NCBI GenBank assembly: GCA_937892845.1
Contig: CALBGP010000037.1
Coordinates: forward strand, 1 to 48,850
DNA: 48,850 nt
Direction: 5' to 3'
Source of the DNA: an uncultured Eggerthellaceae bacterium
Lineage (GTDB): Bacteria > Actinomycetota > Coriobacteriia > Coriobacteriales > Eggerthellaceae
The translations under genes and the position numbers were made by a program. Below, one piece after another: positions 1 through 7,793 of the stretch (the first letter of the stretch is position 1; each line of letters opens with the position of its first letter). The notes under the pieces were generated by a model. It did no database searches. It worked only from the letters and a program-made list of their open reading frames with translations, and had not been told where the DNA came from.

Positions 1-218
1 TCCTGCTGCGTGTACTGTGCATAGGACACTTATCCAAAGCGGTCTAACACAACGCTTTTATGTCCCACAGCATTGCTTGGAACCAACCGCCCGGAACCGC
101 GTCGCAAGACGGAGACCCGCCCCATGCCCATCCACGTTCAGTGGAAGCCCCCGCTCGCATTCACCCGACTCCAACAGCTATACTTGCCGCATCAGCCCAA
201 ACACCGAAAGGCCTTGCA
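1..218. other. upstream region of the CapA-like gene, no gene seen
   Basis: No convincing coding sequence is seen here. An open frame continues upstream of the gene that starts at 219, but its peptide is polar and proline-rich and precedes an obvious lipoprotein signal, so it is read as untranslated leader. Confidence 0.5.
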
Positions 219-1583
219 ATGAGCACTCCCGCCGCCCCATCCCCAGCTTTCCGCACGTTGGCCGCATATGCCGCGGCGGCAATCCTCGCCTTCGGCGTAT
301 TCAGCCTTGCGGCATGCACGCAAAACCAGGCGGGTGGCAGCTCCGACGGCGATGGCGTTGGAACCCCCGCGCTGCCTGCGCCGCAAAACGACACGATGGC
401 GCAAGCGGGCTCGGACGAAACCCCTTCCGGCAAGCTGCGAGGAGCCACCGAAACCACCGACGAAAACGGCATCATCCACGGAACCACGCCCGACGGCATC
501 CGCTACACCGTGCATGGCCGAGGCCTATCCGGCGCTGCAACCGACCGCGTGACCCTTGCCGCAGCCGGCGACCAGATAGGATCAGCCGACGCCTTGGCAA
601 TCGCGGACCGTTATGCCGGCTCGTCGGGGGACAGCGAATACAGCTTCACCCCGTGGTATCAGGAAGTCGCCCCGTTCATCCAGCAATTCGACCTACGATA
701 CGTGAACCAGGAAACCGTCATGGCAGGAAACACGGATGGCTACTCGTACTCCGGCTACCCCAGCTTCAACACGCCCGATTCCGCAGCAGACGCCATTGCC
801 GAAACGGGTTTCAACATGGTGAACTTCTGCACGAACCACACCTACGACATGGGAACCTTCGGCGTAGAGCGCAGCCATGAGGTGTGGGCCCGCTACCCCC
901 AGCTGCTGATCGGCGGCAGTTATCTCACGCAGGAGAACCGCGAAACCGTGCACATGATAGAGCGCAACGGCATGACTTTCGCGTTTCTTGCCTACACCTA
1001 CGGCGACAACAACTATATGGACCCGTCAACGCTGCCCAACCGCCATTACGCGTGTCCCTTCGATAAAGACGAGATTGCCGCCGACGTGCAACGCGCCCAG
1101 AAAGTAGCCGATGCGGTGATCGTGTCCATGCATTGGGGCAGCGAGTACACAACGCAACCCAACGACCAGCAGTACGAATACGCAGAATTTCTTGCCGACC
1201 TGGATGTTGACCTGGTTCTGGGCACCCATGCCCACATCATGCAGCCGGTTGAATACATCACAGGACCCAGCGGCAACACGATACCCGTGGTCTTCGGGCT
1301 ATCGGACTTCGTCAGCGGCTGGACCATCACCGATTGCATCCTGAGCGGCATCTTCACCTGCGATTTCGTGCGGGCAGAAGACGGCAGCGTGCAGGTCGAG
1401 AACCCCGTATGGCACCCCACCATCGAGTGGTCGGACGGCGGAGACGTCTACGTTCGCATGCTGGAGAACATGGATGACGCCACCATCGACGCGAACCTGC
1501 GCACGCCGGACGTGGGCAACGATTCAGCCTATCTGCGCGACATGGTGCATTCGCTCATCGTGGACATTCCCAGCGCGTGGTAG
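219..1583 (+). CDS. CapA family lipoprotein (PGA_cap, metallophosphatase-like fold)
   Basis: Predicted 454-residue extracytoplasmic lipoprotein of the CapA/PgsA (PGA_cap) family, whose members are linked to poly-gamma-glutamate or capsule export and have a calcineurin-like fold. The ATG at 219 is preferred over the ATG at 60. It has a purine-rich ribosome site (gaaagg) and opens directly into a signal peptide ending in a lipobox (LAAC, Cys33), whereas the earlier start would bury the signal peptide. Family motifs are intact: AAAGD (about 114-118), NQE (163-165), TNHTYD (205-210), HWGSE (305-309) and GTHAHIMQP (335-343). The PgsB/PgsC capsule enzymes are not in the window, so a poly-glutamate role is not supported by context. 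The gene stands alone on the plus strand, convergent with the next gene. Confidence 0.85.
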   Translation: MSTPAAPSPAFRTLAAYAAAAILAFGVFSLAACTQNQAGGSSDGDGVGTPALPAPQNDTMAQAGSDETPSGKLRGATETTDENGIIHGTTPDGIRYTVHGRGLSGAATDRVTLAAAGDQIGSADALAIADRYAGSSGDSEYSFTPWYQEVAPFIQQFDLRYVNQETVMAGNTDGYSYSGYPSFNTPDSAADAIAETGFNMVNFCTNHTYDMGTFGVERSHEVWARYPQLLIGGSYLTQENRETVHMIERNGMTFAFLAYTYGDNNYMDPSTLPNRHYACPFDKDEIAADVQRAQKVADAVIVSMHWGSEYTTQPNDQQYEYAEFLADLDVDLVLGTHAHIMQPVEYITGPSGNTIPVVFGLSDFVSGWTITDCILSGIFTCDFVRAEDGSVQVENPVWHPTIEWSDGGDVYVRMLENMDDATIDANLRTPDVGNDSAYLRDMVHSLIVDIPSAW

Positions 1584-1672
1584 CAACAAGGCTGAGCGGC
1601 GGGCATCATCTGCAAAACCAAGGATGCACGCACCGTCCCGCTTTGCGTCGGCCTCTGCCTGAAACGATGAAA

Positions 1673-1721
1673 GCCCGCCATCCCGCTTGAGCCGAGAGGA
1701 GCTAGGAGGAAGCGGGCGGGC
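1673..1721. terminator. bulged GC-rich hairpin between convergent genes
   Basis: The arms cccgctt (1682-1688) and aagcggg (1710-1716) pair. They extend by gcccg/cgggc across a small bulge, with a 21-nt loop. The hairpin lies between the convergent CapA-like and AAA ATPase genes and could end transcription from either side, but there is no clear T-tract. Confidence 0.35.
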
Positions 1722-1770
1722 CAACCTGCAAACCAGACTGGATGATCAGAATTGAAAATTCAAAGAGTTT

Positions 1771-3108
1771 TCAATCCATTGAGAAGCTTTCATCCGCACA
1801 GCGGTCGATATTCCAGCAGAGATAGAGCGGCAGGCTCACCGTCCGCGTCTGCTCGCACATGTTGACCCCGAGGTTTCTCTCGGACAGTTTGAACCCGTAC
1901 GCCGGGCTGTAGGCTCGGCAGAATTGCCGATAGCTTTTCGCCTGGGTGTTATCCGCCGCCTTCACTTCGACGGGGACGATGCTGCCGCCCGCCTGATAGA
2001 CGAAATCAACTTCCGCCGTGTTTCCCGACCTCCAAAAGAAGGGCTCCTTCCCCTGCGAAACAAGCTCGTTGAGCACATAGTTCTCCGCGAATGCACCCTT
2101 GAAGCGCCTATAGCCCTCAGAGCCTTCCATCACAGTTTCCGCAGACACGCCCGAGCGCACGCGCAGCAGCCCGATATCGGACATGTACACCTTGAAGTAC
2201 GTCCTATCGGCAAAGCCGGGAAGCGGAAGCTCAGGCTTCTCGACCAGGCACACCCGGGTGATGAGACCTGCGTCGGCGAGCCACTGCAGGGCATCTTCCA
2301 GATCGGCCGACCGCTTCCCCGCTTTCACATGGGAGAACACGAACTTGTTGTTCTCCTTCGCGAGCTGCACCGGCACCGAATCCCAGACCCAGCGAAGCTT
2401 AGGCACCTCGGCAATCGGCGCGTGTTTTGAAAAGTCGTCGGCGTAGTCCGCCAGGATGTCGCGCTGGATCCGCTCAACGGAGGCGAAATCCCTCGTATCG
2501 AGCCAGGTCGCTACCGCATCGGGCATACCCCCGACTACGTAGAACTCCTTCAGCAGCTTACCCATGGGCCGCGCATACAGATCGGGAATCAGCCTGTCGG
2601 CGGGCCATTCTGACAGAAGGTCCACGAGCTCCTCCTGTCCGCTGGCAATGGCGAATTCCTTGAAGTTCATCGGGTAGAGTCTCAAACGGCTCACCTTCCC
2701 GACAGGGAAGGACACCTTGTCGCGCGCGAGCGCCACACCCAAAAGCGAGCCAGCGCACACGACATGCAGCTCGGGCATGTTCTCGCAGAAGTATTTCAGC
2801 GCCGTCACAGCCCTCGGGCACTGCTGGATTTCATCGAAGAACAGGAGGGTCTTGCCGACTGTGATCTTCCTCTTCGTCAGGAACTCTATCTCGGAAACGA
2901 TGCGCGCCACGTCGAAGTCGTATTCGAAAATCGCCGAGGCGGCCTCCATCTCCTCGAAGTTGATGCGCACGAAGCTCTCGAAACATTCCTCCGCGAACTT
3001 CCCCACAATGTAGGTTTTCCCGCACTGCCGCACGCCCGTGATCATGAGAGGCTTCCTACGAGGGCCATCCTTCCATGCCACAAGGTCTTTCATTATCTCG
3101 CGCTGCAT
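1771..3108 (-). CDS. AAA_14 / DUF4143 ATP-binding protein
   Basis: A 445-residue P-loop ATPase with an AAA_14 N-terminal domain and a DUF4143 C-terminal domain, a large family of unsettled function often abundant and scattered in anaerobe genomes. Walker A is GVRQCGKT (about residues 25-32) and Walker B is LLFFDEIQQCP (88-98). The C-terminal segment EVDF...VPVEVKA has the layout of a PD-(D/E)XK nuclease-like core, as is typical of DUF4143. The start is ATG 3108, preceded by ggaagag. A TTG at 3120 is the alternative and would take its aggag from the end of the upstream repeat. The gene is preceded on its own strand by the repeat/palindrome array at 3122-3229, so its transcription and translation start sit against repetitive DNA. 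It is probably a mobile or selfish-type gene, by analogy with the family's patchy distribution. Confidence 0.88.
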   Translation of the reverse strand: MQREIMKDLVAWKDGPRRKPLMITGVRQCGKTYIVGKFAEECFESFVRINFEEMEAASAIFEYDFDVARIVSEIEFLTKRKITVGKTLLFFDEIQQCPRAVTALKYFCENMPELHVVCAGSLLGVALARDKVSFPVGKVSRLRLYPMNFKEFAIASGQEELVDLLSEWPADRLIPDLYARPMGKLLKEFYVVGGMPDAVATWLDTRDFASVERIQRDILADYADDFSKHAPIAEVPKLRWVWDSVPVQLAKENNKFVFSHVKAGKRSADLEDALQWLADAGLITRVCLVEKPELPLPGFADRTYFKVYMSDIGLLRVRSGVSAETVMEGSEGYRRFKGAFAENYVLNELVSQGKEPFFWRSGNTAEVDFVYQAGGSIVPVEVKAADNTQAKSYRQFCRAYSPAYGFKLSERNLGVNMCEQTRTVSLPLYLCWNIDRCADESFSMD

Positions 3109-3121
3109 CGGCTCTTCCAAT

Positions 3122-3229
3122 CTCCTATGACTTTTGCAGGAATTATCGCATAACTCCTATGACTTTTGCAGGAATTATCGCATAACTCCTATGACTTTTG
3201 CAGCAACCACTGCAAAAGTCATAGGAGTT
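3122..3229. repeat. 32-bp tandem repeat ending in a 20-bp-arm perfect inverted repeat
   Basis: Two full 32-bp units (3122-3153 and 3154-3185) are followed by a third partial unit starting at 3186. That partial unit forms a perfect inverted repeat with arms 3184-3203 (aactcctatgacttttgcag) and 3210-3229 around a 6-nt loop. Read on the minus strand, each full unit contains an extended -10-like tgcgataat and an aggag, and the last aggag abuts the AAA_14 gene. The repeat may therefore supply promoter and ribosome-site elements to that gene. The promoter reading is inference; the repeats are seen directly. Confidence 0.9.
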
Positions 3230-3272
3230 TTCGCAAGGATGGAGCCGGGTGATGCCGTGCAGACGAGCCGGG

Positions 3273-3530
3273 CTACGCTTTCGCCTGCTCATCCAGCGCT
3301 GCGCGCAGCGCCTGGGCAAGCTGATCGGGGCAGCTGGTGGGGCGAGGTCCGCACTGCACGCCTTCGAGCTTGGCGATGATGTCTTCCGCCGGCATGCCCT
3401 CGACAAGTCGGCCGATACCCTGCAGGTTGCCGTTGCATCCGCCGATGAATTCGACATCGCGCACCTTGCCGTCCACAACGTCGAAGTTGATCATGCGAGA
3501 ACAGGTTCCGTGGGTTTTGAACTGATACAT
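3273..3530 (-). CDS. TSCPD domain protein, TIGR03905 family
   Basis: A small 85-residue protein with the TSCPD signature (RPTSCPDQLAQAL, about residues 62-74) that gives the domain its name. The same domain occurs at the C-terminus of class II ribonucleotide reductases (NrdJ) and as stand-alone proteins such as this one (TIGR03905), whose role is unknown. Conserved cysteines occur in GTCSR, GGCNGN and CGPRPTSC. The start is well placed: aaggag lies 7 nt upstream of ATG 3530 on the minus strand. The protein is soluble, with no signal peptide. It sits upstream of the AAA_14 gene on the same strand, but the palindrome array separates them, so they are probably not co-transcribed. Confidence 0.85.
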   Translation of the reverse strand: MYQFKTHGTCSRMINFDVVDGKVRDVEFIGGCNGNLQGIGRLVEGMPAEDIIAKLEGVQCGPRPTSCPDQLAQALRAALDEQAKA

Positions 3531-3689
3531 GGGATGGCTCCTTAGCTGAAAGCCCGGCCTGCACCGGGCGCGAACGCCTTTCCGACGCTTTTGGTTTGTC
3601 GACGGTGAAGTTTATCACACGCTCGTGGCGACATCCGACATGCGGTTCTACAATGCAAGAACACGAACATCACCGACCAAGGAGCAGCC

Positions 3690-4316
3690 ATGAAAGTCAT
3701 ATTGGTCAACGGGAGTCCGCATCCCCATGGATGCACTCACACCGCCCTCGAAGAGATTGCCCGCACGCTTCAATCAGAAGGAATCGACACCGAGGAGTTC
3801 TGGATAGGGGCGCGTCCGCTTTCCGGATGTCTCGCCTGCGGCGGGTGCTCTCGCGGCAGCAAGTCGCGCTGCGTCTTCGATGATTCCGTCAATTCGTTTC
3901 TCGATCTGGCCGAAGAAGCCGATGGCTTCGTCTTCGGCTCGCCCGTTCACTTTGCGGATGTGGCCGGAGCAATCAAATCATTCATGGACCGGGCGTTTTA
4001 CGCAAACGGCAAATCATTTGCCGGCAAGCCCGCGGCGGGCATTGTCAGCTGCAGGCGAGGCGGCGCCTCCGCGGCCTTCGACACACTGAACAAATACTTC
4101 ACCATCAACAACATGCCCGTGGTATCGTCGTGCTATTGGAACCAGGTGCACGGCAACAGCCCTGATGAGGTGCGCCGCGACCTGGAGGGAATGCAGACCA
4201 TGCGCGTGCTGGGCCAGAACATGGCGTGGCTGCTCAAGTGCATTGAAGCCGGCCGCGAAGCAGGCGTTGCCTACCCCGTGTATGAGCCGCGCATTCACAC
4301 CAACTACATCCGTTAA
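3690..4316 (+). CDS. flavodoxin family / NADPH-dependent FMN reductase-like protein
   Basis: A 208-residue cytoplasmic flavoprotein of the NADPH-dependent FMN reductase / iron-sulfur flavoprotein type. The N-terminal beta-strand and phosphate loop, VNGSPHPHGCT (about residues 6-16), is the FMN phosphate-binding site. A CLACGGC segment (about 47-53) follows, as in the multimeric flavodoxin WrbA/Isf branch. GSPVHFADVAGAIKSFMDR (83-101) is the FMN ring-binding region. Only part of the usual Isf cysteine pattern is present, so a bound Fe-S cluster is uncertain. A strong aaggagcagcc precedes ATG 3690. The 3' end overlaps the convergent HAD gene by 4 bp. The substrate is unknown. Confidence 0.86.
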   Translation: MKVILVNGSPHPHGCTHTALEEIARTLQSEGIDTEEFWIGARPLSGCLACGGCSRGSKSRCVFDDSVNSFLDLAEEADGFVFGSPVHFADVAGAIKSFMDRAFYANGKSFAGKPAAGIVSCRRGGASAAFDTLNKYFTINNMPVVSSCYWNQVHGNSPDEVRRDLEGMQTMRVLGQNMAWLLKCIEAGREAGVAYPVYEPRIHTNYIR

Positions 4317-5128
4317 CGCCTGGTCAGCGATTCGAGCACTGCTCGCATCTGAGCCTGGACTGCGTGCTCTTCATTCGTGCCGATAGTACGACCCGCTATC
4401 TGTTTGATGGCTGAGCGCGCGTTGCCCATGGCGCAGCTCTGCCCCACCATGCGCAAGATTTCGTAATCGTTCATGGCATCGCCGAACGCCATGACCTCCT
4501 GAGGCTCAACGCCGCGCATCCGCATGACCTGGCGGATGCCGGTTGCCTTGTTCACGCCGCGCTGCATGGCATCGATCCACCGACTGCCGGACGGCGCGAA
4601 GACGAAGTCCTCAGAGAGCTCACGGCCCAAAGCGTAGGCCATGTCCATGACGGAATCGTCGCAGAATACGGACGCCTTGATGATGCTCGTGCTTGCCGGG
4701 GGAAGCTCGCGCACACGCACCGGATTCGGCAGGTCCTTGTCAAATTCGCTCTGGAAGCAATCCGGGCCATCGAGCAGATAGCTGCTGGTACGATCGAACA
4801 CCGCCAAGTGCAGGCTGTCGAACATCTGCACCACTTCGAACAGGCGCTGCAGCGATGCGTAGCTGTACACCTCGCGATCGATGAGCTGGCCGTCCACAAC
4901 CACCTGGGCGCCATTCGATGCCACGAAATCAACCATCCCCGCCACGGGCTCGAAATAGTCCCACAGGGTATCGAAGCGGCGCCCCGACGCCACCGCGAAG
5001 CGTACACCTACCCTGTTCAGCTCCCTGATCAGGTCGAACGTTTCTTCCGGCACACGCGATGCGCCATCAAGCAGAGTTCCATCCATGTCCGATGCGATGA
5101 GTTTTACGGTGCTTAGGCTTTCAACCAT
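4313..5128 (-). CDS. Cof-type HAD-IIB family hydrolase
   Basis: A 271-residue haloacid-dehalogenase-superfamily phosphatase of the Cof/YwpJ (HAD-IIB) type, acting on small phosphorylated metabolites in the cytoplasm. Motif I is DMDGT (residues 14-18), with Asp14 as the nucleophile and Asp16 as the acid/base. The capping domain is in the middle. Motif III/IV is MAFGDAMNDYEILRM near the C-terminus. ATG 5128 is chosen over an upstream ATG at 5197 because gaaggaagg lies just before it and motif I then falls at the usual position. Two small hairpins (5151-5167 and 5170-5186) lie in the leader just upstream. The substrate cannot be assigned. The gene overlaps the convergent flavodoxin gene by 4 bp. 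Confidence 0.87.
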   Translation of the reverse strand: MVESLSTVKLIASDMDGTLLDGASRVPEETFDLIRELNRVGVRFAVASGRRFDTLWDYFEPVAGMVDFVASNGAQVVVDGQLIDREVYSYASLQRLFEVVQMFDSLHLAVFDRTSSYLLDGPDCFQSEFDKDLPNPVRVRELPPASTSIIKASVFCDDSVMDMAYALGRELSEDFVFAPSGSRWIDAMQRGVNKATGIRQVMRMRGVEPQEVMAFGDAMNDYEILRMVGQSCAMGNARSAIKQIAGRTIGTNEEHAVQAQMRAVLESLTRR

Positions 5129-5323
5129 GGGACGACCTTCCTTCTTTTCGACCCGAACCCTTCGGGTGCGGCCCGCCATTCGGGCCTGTATTTCCAATTC
5201 GTCTACAGCGCCGATACTACCAGCGCTCGAAAAGAGGAGGTGCCGCAGAAAATCGATTTGACGGCATTTTGACAGGACATGCGCAAAGGCAACATATTCG
5301 GCGACGAGCGCCGAGCAAGCATG

Positions 5324-6010
5324 TCAGATTCCCTGGGACCAGTCGACGCCGTTCGCCCATAGACCGCACTCTGCATGGAGCGCCTCAAGCTGATAGGACT
5401 TGAACAGTTCGAAATACGCATCATCGGGCTTGTATTTATGGGCCACCGCGTACCCTTCGTCCAAAATCACGGCATTGAGCATGTTTGCGCGGACGGTATC
5501 GGGGTCGGTCAGGCCCGCCAGCGTATCCGGCCGCTCCAGCCACACGTATCTGAGCAAGCGGCCGTAATCGTCCGTATCGGACGTGTCCCGCTGCAGGTAG
5601 ACGACCTGGCCCGGCTGGATCGCGGATGCTAGAAAGGAGGATGCCCGTGCGCCCTCTTCGGTGTTGCGGCTTTCGTCCGAGGCGACGCTTTCAGGGGCGT
5701 TGATGCCTATCAGGCGCACCTTCTCTTCCGCCCCATCCACGGACACGACGATCGTGTCCCCATCAACCACACGAACGACGACAGCCTCCTGCAACGAGGA
5801 CGGCACTTCATGGCGCAGGCCGTCGGAAACCGTTCCAGGTTCGTCCGAGTCATGCTCCACGTCTTCGAGGTGGTTGGCCGAAAGGGTCTCATCGCTGAAA
5901 AGCTCACGGATTCCGGACCCTTCGCCGAAAAAGAACACAGCGGCAAGCAGCACCATCGCCACAATGGCAAGGGCGAGAGACTTCTGCTTTGTCGGCGATA
6001 ATGTGCGCAT
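5324..6010 (-). CDS. membrane-anchored thermonuclease family protein (SNase-like)
   Basis: A 228-residue staphylococcal-nuclease-like (TNase) protein with an N-terminal membrane anchor or uncleaved signal (about residues 11-28), so the catalytic domain probably faces outward and degrades extracellular nucleic acid. The key residues can be followed. VDGDT (82-86) is the metal-binding loop. Arg99 in VRLIGINAPE and Glu107 at its end match the catalytic Arg35/Glu43 pair. Arg151 in DYGRLLRY matches Arg87. ATG 6010 has no ribosome site; instead a perfect TATAAT ends 7 nt upstream of the A of the ATG, as in leaderless genes. A longer frame from 6079 is open but lacks support. Confidence 0.86.
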   Translation of the reverse strand: MRTLSPTKQKSLALAIVAMVLLAAVFFFGEGSGIRELFSDETLSANHLEDVEHDSDEPGTVSDGLRHEVPSSLQEAVVVRVVDGDTIVVSVDGAEEKVRLIGINAPESVASDESRNTEEGARASSFLASAIQPGQVVYLQRDTSDTDDYGRLLRYVWLERPDTLAGLTDPDTVRANMLNAVILDEGYAVAHKYKPDDAYFELFKSYQLEALHAECGLWANGVDWSQGI

Positions 6011-6016
6011 GCCCGC

Positions 6017-6022
6017 ATTATA
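6017..6022 (-). promoter_or_regulatory. TATAAT -10 element for a leaderless nuclease mRNA
   Basis: The minus strand reads TATAAT followed by 6 nt and then the ATG at 6010, which places the expected transcription start on or next to the A of the start codon. No good -35 element or ribosome site is seen. Confidence 0.5.
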
Positions 6023-6205
6023 TGCGCGCGGCACCGTCCTGCACTGAGACGAAAGCGCCCCGCTGTCTGCGTCGGCCAACGGGATGGTTCAAGTTGCTTG
6101 GCTTGGCAGCACAAACGCAATTTCGCGCGGAGCCTCAGGCAGGCGACTCGCCCCGAACGGGGGCGCGACACGGGCGACCCCGGACGCAACCGCTGCGGGC
6201 GGATT

Positions 6206-6544
6206 CTAGCTACAGCAGCTGCAGCTTGCGGGAACTCCATGCTTGACGCGATCAGCTTCTTCGGCGCTTTTCGCATCGTTCCAGCGATCCATCGTGCCCA
6301 CCAGGTAGCCGGTGATGCGGCGGATACGGTCAAACGGCATGGGCTCCAAACCGTAGTGAATGCCCACGTCTTCGCCATCGACCTCAAGCTTCAACCACTC
6401 AAGATGTCCGTTGGGATATTTTTCAGCGCCACGCGCAAGGTAGGCGCGCACTTCCTCGTCGGAGACGCGCTGATCGGATTCGCCGGCATACTCCACGACA
6501 ACGGACACACCGTCGATGATCTTCTCTTCCACCATTGCCGACAT
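6206..6544 (-). CDS. small protein resembling the C-terminal tail of anaerobic ribonucleotide reductase NrdD
   Basis: A 112-residue soluble protein. Its segment RRITGYLVGTMDRWNDAKSA, followed by DRVKHG (about residues 78-103), closely resembles the C-terminal glycyl-radical-loop end of class III ribonucleotide reductases (NrdD). The catalytic barrel, ATP cone and Zn site are absent. The protein ends in a cysteine cluster, CSCCS. It cannot be a reductase on its own. It could be an NrdD-tail paralogue acting as a regulator or a spare glycyl-radical domain, but the exact glycyl-radical context is not certain. An ideal aaaggagg lies 5 nt upstream of ATG 6544, so the gene is clearly expressed as a separate unit. 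No nrdD or nrdG is in the window. Confidence 0.7.
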   Translation of the reverse strand: MSAMVEEKIIDGVSVVVEYAGESDQRVSDEEVRAYLARGAEKYPNGHLEWLKLEVDGEDVGIHYGLEPMPFDRIRRITGYLVGTMDRWNDAKSAEEADRVKHGVPASCSCCS

Positions 6545-6711
6545 AGCGGCCTCCTTTCATGTTCCATCAGGCTCTCACGCGAGCGCGAACGCACGCGTCG
6601 CCTTTTCCGGGTGGACTCCATTTTCATCACGCTAAATGTTATCTGTTTTGTATCATTTGTTCAAGAGGCCGCCTCCCCCTTCGGACGATGCGTACAGCGA
6701 AATACCACCTT

Positions 6712-6761
6712 ATGGTCATAATTGAGAGTTTTCGGTACCGAAAACTCTCAATTATGACCAT
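6712..6761. repeat. perfect 50-bp palindrome
   Basis: The arms 6712-6736 and 6737-6761 are exact reverse complements with no spacer, centred on cggtaccg. The arm includes aactctcaattatgaccat, which shares aactc and tatgac with the inverted repeat at 3184-3229. It is not next to a coding start. In RNA it would be a hairpin of about 23 bp with an AT-rich stem. It could be a remnant of a dispersed palindrome family, a protein-binding site or a transcription barrier. Confidence 0.9.
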
Positions 6762-6959
6762 CTCGGCACTTTCAGGCCGTCATGAATAACGTTTCCCCAG
6801 GTCAGAAAAATTGTGCGCGCCTTCGACCGCCGTCAAAACACCAAAAACTCGCGCTTTTGACCACAACTGGTCAAATTGCGCGCGAATGTCCGCATTCACA
6901 GCGCCCACCATCGCAGGGCGGCCATTTCCGTCGCCGAAACGCACCCCGCCGTCGCCTCA

Positions 6960-6987
6960 CACGAAAACAGCCCGCACAATGGCGGGC
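6960..6987 (-). terminator. intrinsic terminator of the molybdoenzyme operon
   Basis: On the minus strand GCCCGC (6987-6982), a 6-nt loop and GCGGGC (6975-6970) are followed by TGTTTTCG. It lies about 80 bp past the stop of the TorD-like gene, the last gene of that operon. Confidence 0.6.
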
Positions 6988-7067
6988 CGCAAAGGGGAAG
7001 ACATTGAAGTCAACGGGGAGCACGGAAGGCCAGCTAAACCAGACACCGGCCAAACCGCCCCCAATCA

Positions 7068-7697
7068 TCACCTTCCTGCGAGGTCTTCGAGCTGCGCTTT
7101 CATCACGCAGCGTCCCACCTCGATCAGGCCGGCGAAGTATCCATCCGGGCAAGCCTCGGCCACCTGCTCCTGCAGCCGCCCGATCCAAGCGAACGGATGG
7201 GACTCGATATACGCTGCTACATCTTCAGCCGAAACATCCTGCCCGATCCGCTCGCACAGAACCGCGAGCAAGAGCAGCTCAATGCCCATATGATCCTCGT
7301 ATTGGTTGTTCTCATTGTGAATCTCAAGGCCGACAGACCTGAGCAGCCGCTTCATCTCGAACGTCGACTCGCCAAAGCCCACCGTGGCGTTTTCGCCGCG
7401 ATGCATGGTCTCCCAAGGGGCCGCAGCAGGGGTCGGAGGGCCGACGAAAAGATGGGTGAACTCAACGGAGCACTCCTTCACAACGTCGACCCCGTTCTCA
7501 GCCTCAGCCTGAACGCTGCGCGCGTGCTTTGCACAGGCGGATACGGCGGCCTCTACCTCATCGCTGCCAAAACGAGGGAACGCGTCCCAAAACTCGGGCT
7601 CGAGGCCGACGGCAGGAGTCTGCGACATCGGCTTCAAAAGCGAATTGCCCAGAAAGGCATACGCCTCTGAATATTCTTTCCATATCGTCTCAGCCAT
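7068..7697 (-). CDS. TorD/DmsD family molybdoenzyme chaperone
   Basis: A 209-residue all-helical cytoplasmic chaperone of the TorD/DmsD/NarJ family. These proteins bind the twin-arginine signal of a DMSO-reductase-family catalytic subunit and hold it back from export until the molybdopterin cofactor is inserted. Diagnostic segments are the EFTHLFVGP...APWETMHRGE block (about residues 83-106) and the YEDHMGIELLLLA block (about 135-147), the E-x-x-x-LF-x-GP and DH-x-x-x-E signatures of the family. ATG 7697 (aaagggg upstream) is preferred over 7754. It is the last gene of the operon that starts with the Tat-signalled subunit at 12030, which is very likely its client. Confidence 0.88.
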   Translation of the reverse strand: MAETIWKEYSEAYAFLGNSLLKPMSQTPAVGLEPEFWDAFPRFGSDEVEAAVSACAKHARSVQAEAENGVDVVKECSVEFTHLFVGPPTPAAAPWETMHRGENATVGFGESTFEMKRLLRSVGLEIHNENNQYEDHMGIELLLLAVLCERIGQDVSAEDVAAYIESHPFAWIGRLQEQVAEACPDGYFAGLIEVGRCVMKAQLEDLAGR

Positions 7698-7793
7698 GAC
7701 CGGCCCCTTTCGGCGGGCCGGAACAACCGGCCCGCATCCAAATTCACCTGACAACCACCGGACACCTACTACGCCGGCGCCATTCCTTCGAAC

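Larger units (their letters stand above)
6545..7067. other. 523-bp non-coding stretch with palindrome, dispersed repeat and terminator
   Basis: No gene is seen. The stretch holds the 50-bp palindrome at 6712-6761 and a 17-bp sequence (6791-6807) that recurs at 25802-25818. It also holds an 8-bp-arm inverted repeat (6856-6863 / 6868-6875, tttgacca/tggtcaaa) and a terminator hairpin at 6970-6987 that serves the molybdoenzyme operon ending at 7068. Confidence 0.6.

Noticed and set aside
1751..1775. A terminator at attgaaaa...ttttcaat overlapping the AAA_14 stop codon
   Set aside because: The 8-bp stem is almost purely A/T and overlaps coding sequence, so it is too weak to call.
3122..3229. CRISPR array
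   Set aside because: The units are contiguous with no spacers between them and no cas gene is near, so this is a tandem repeat with an inverted end.
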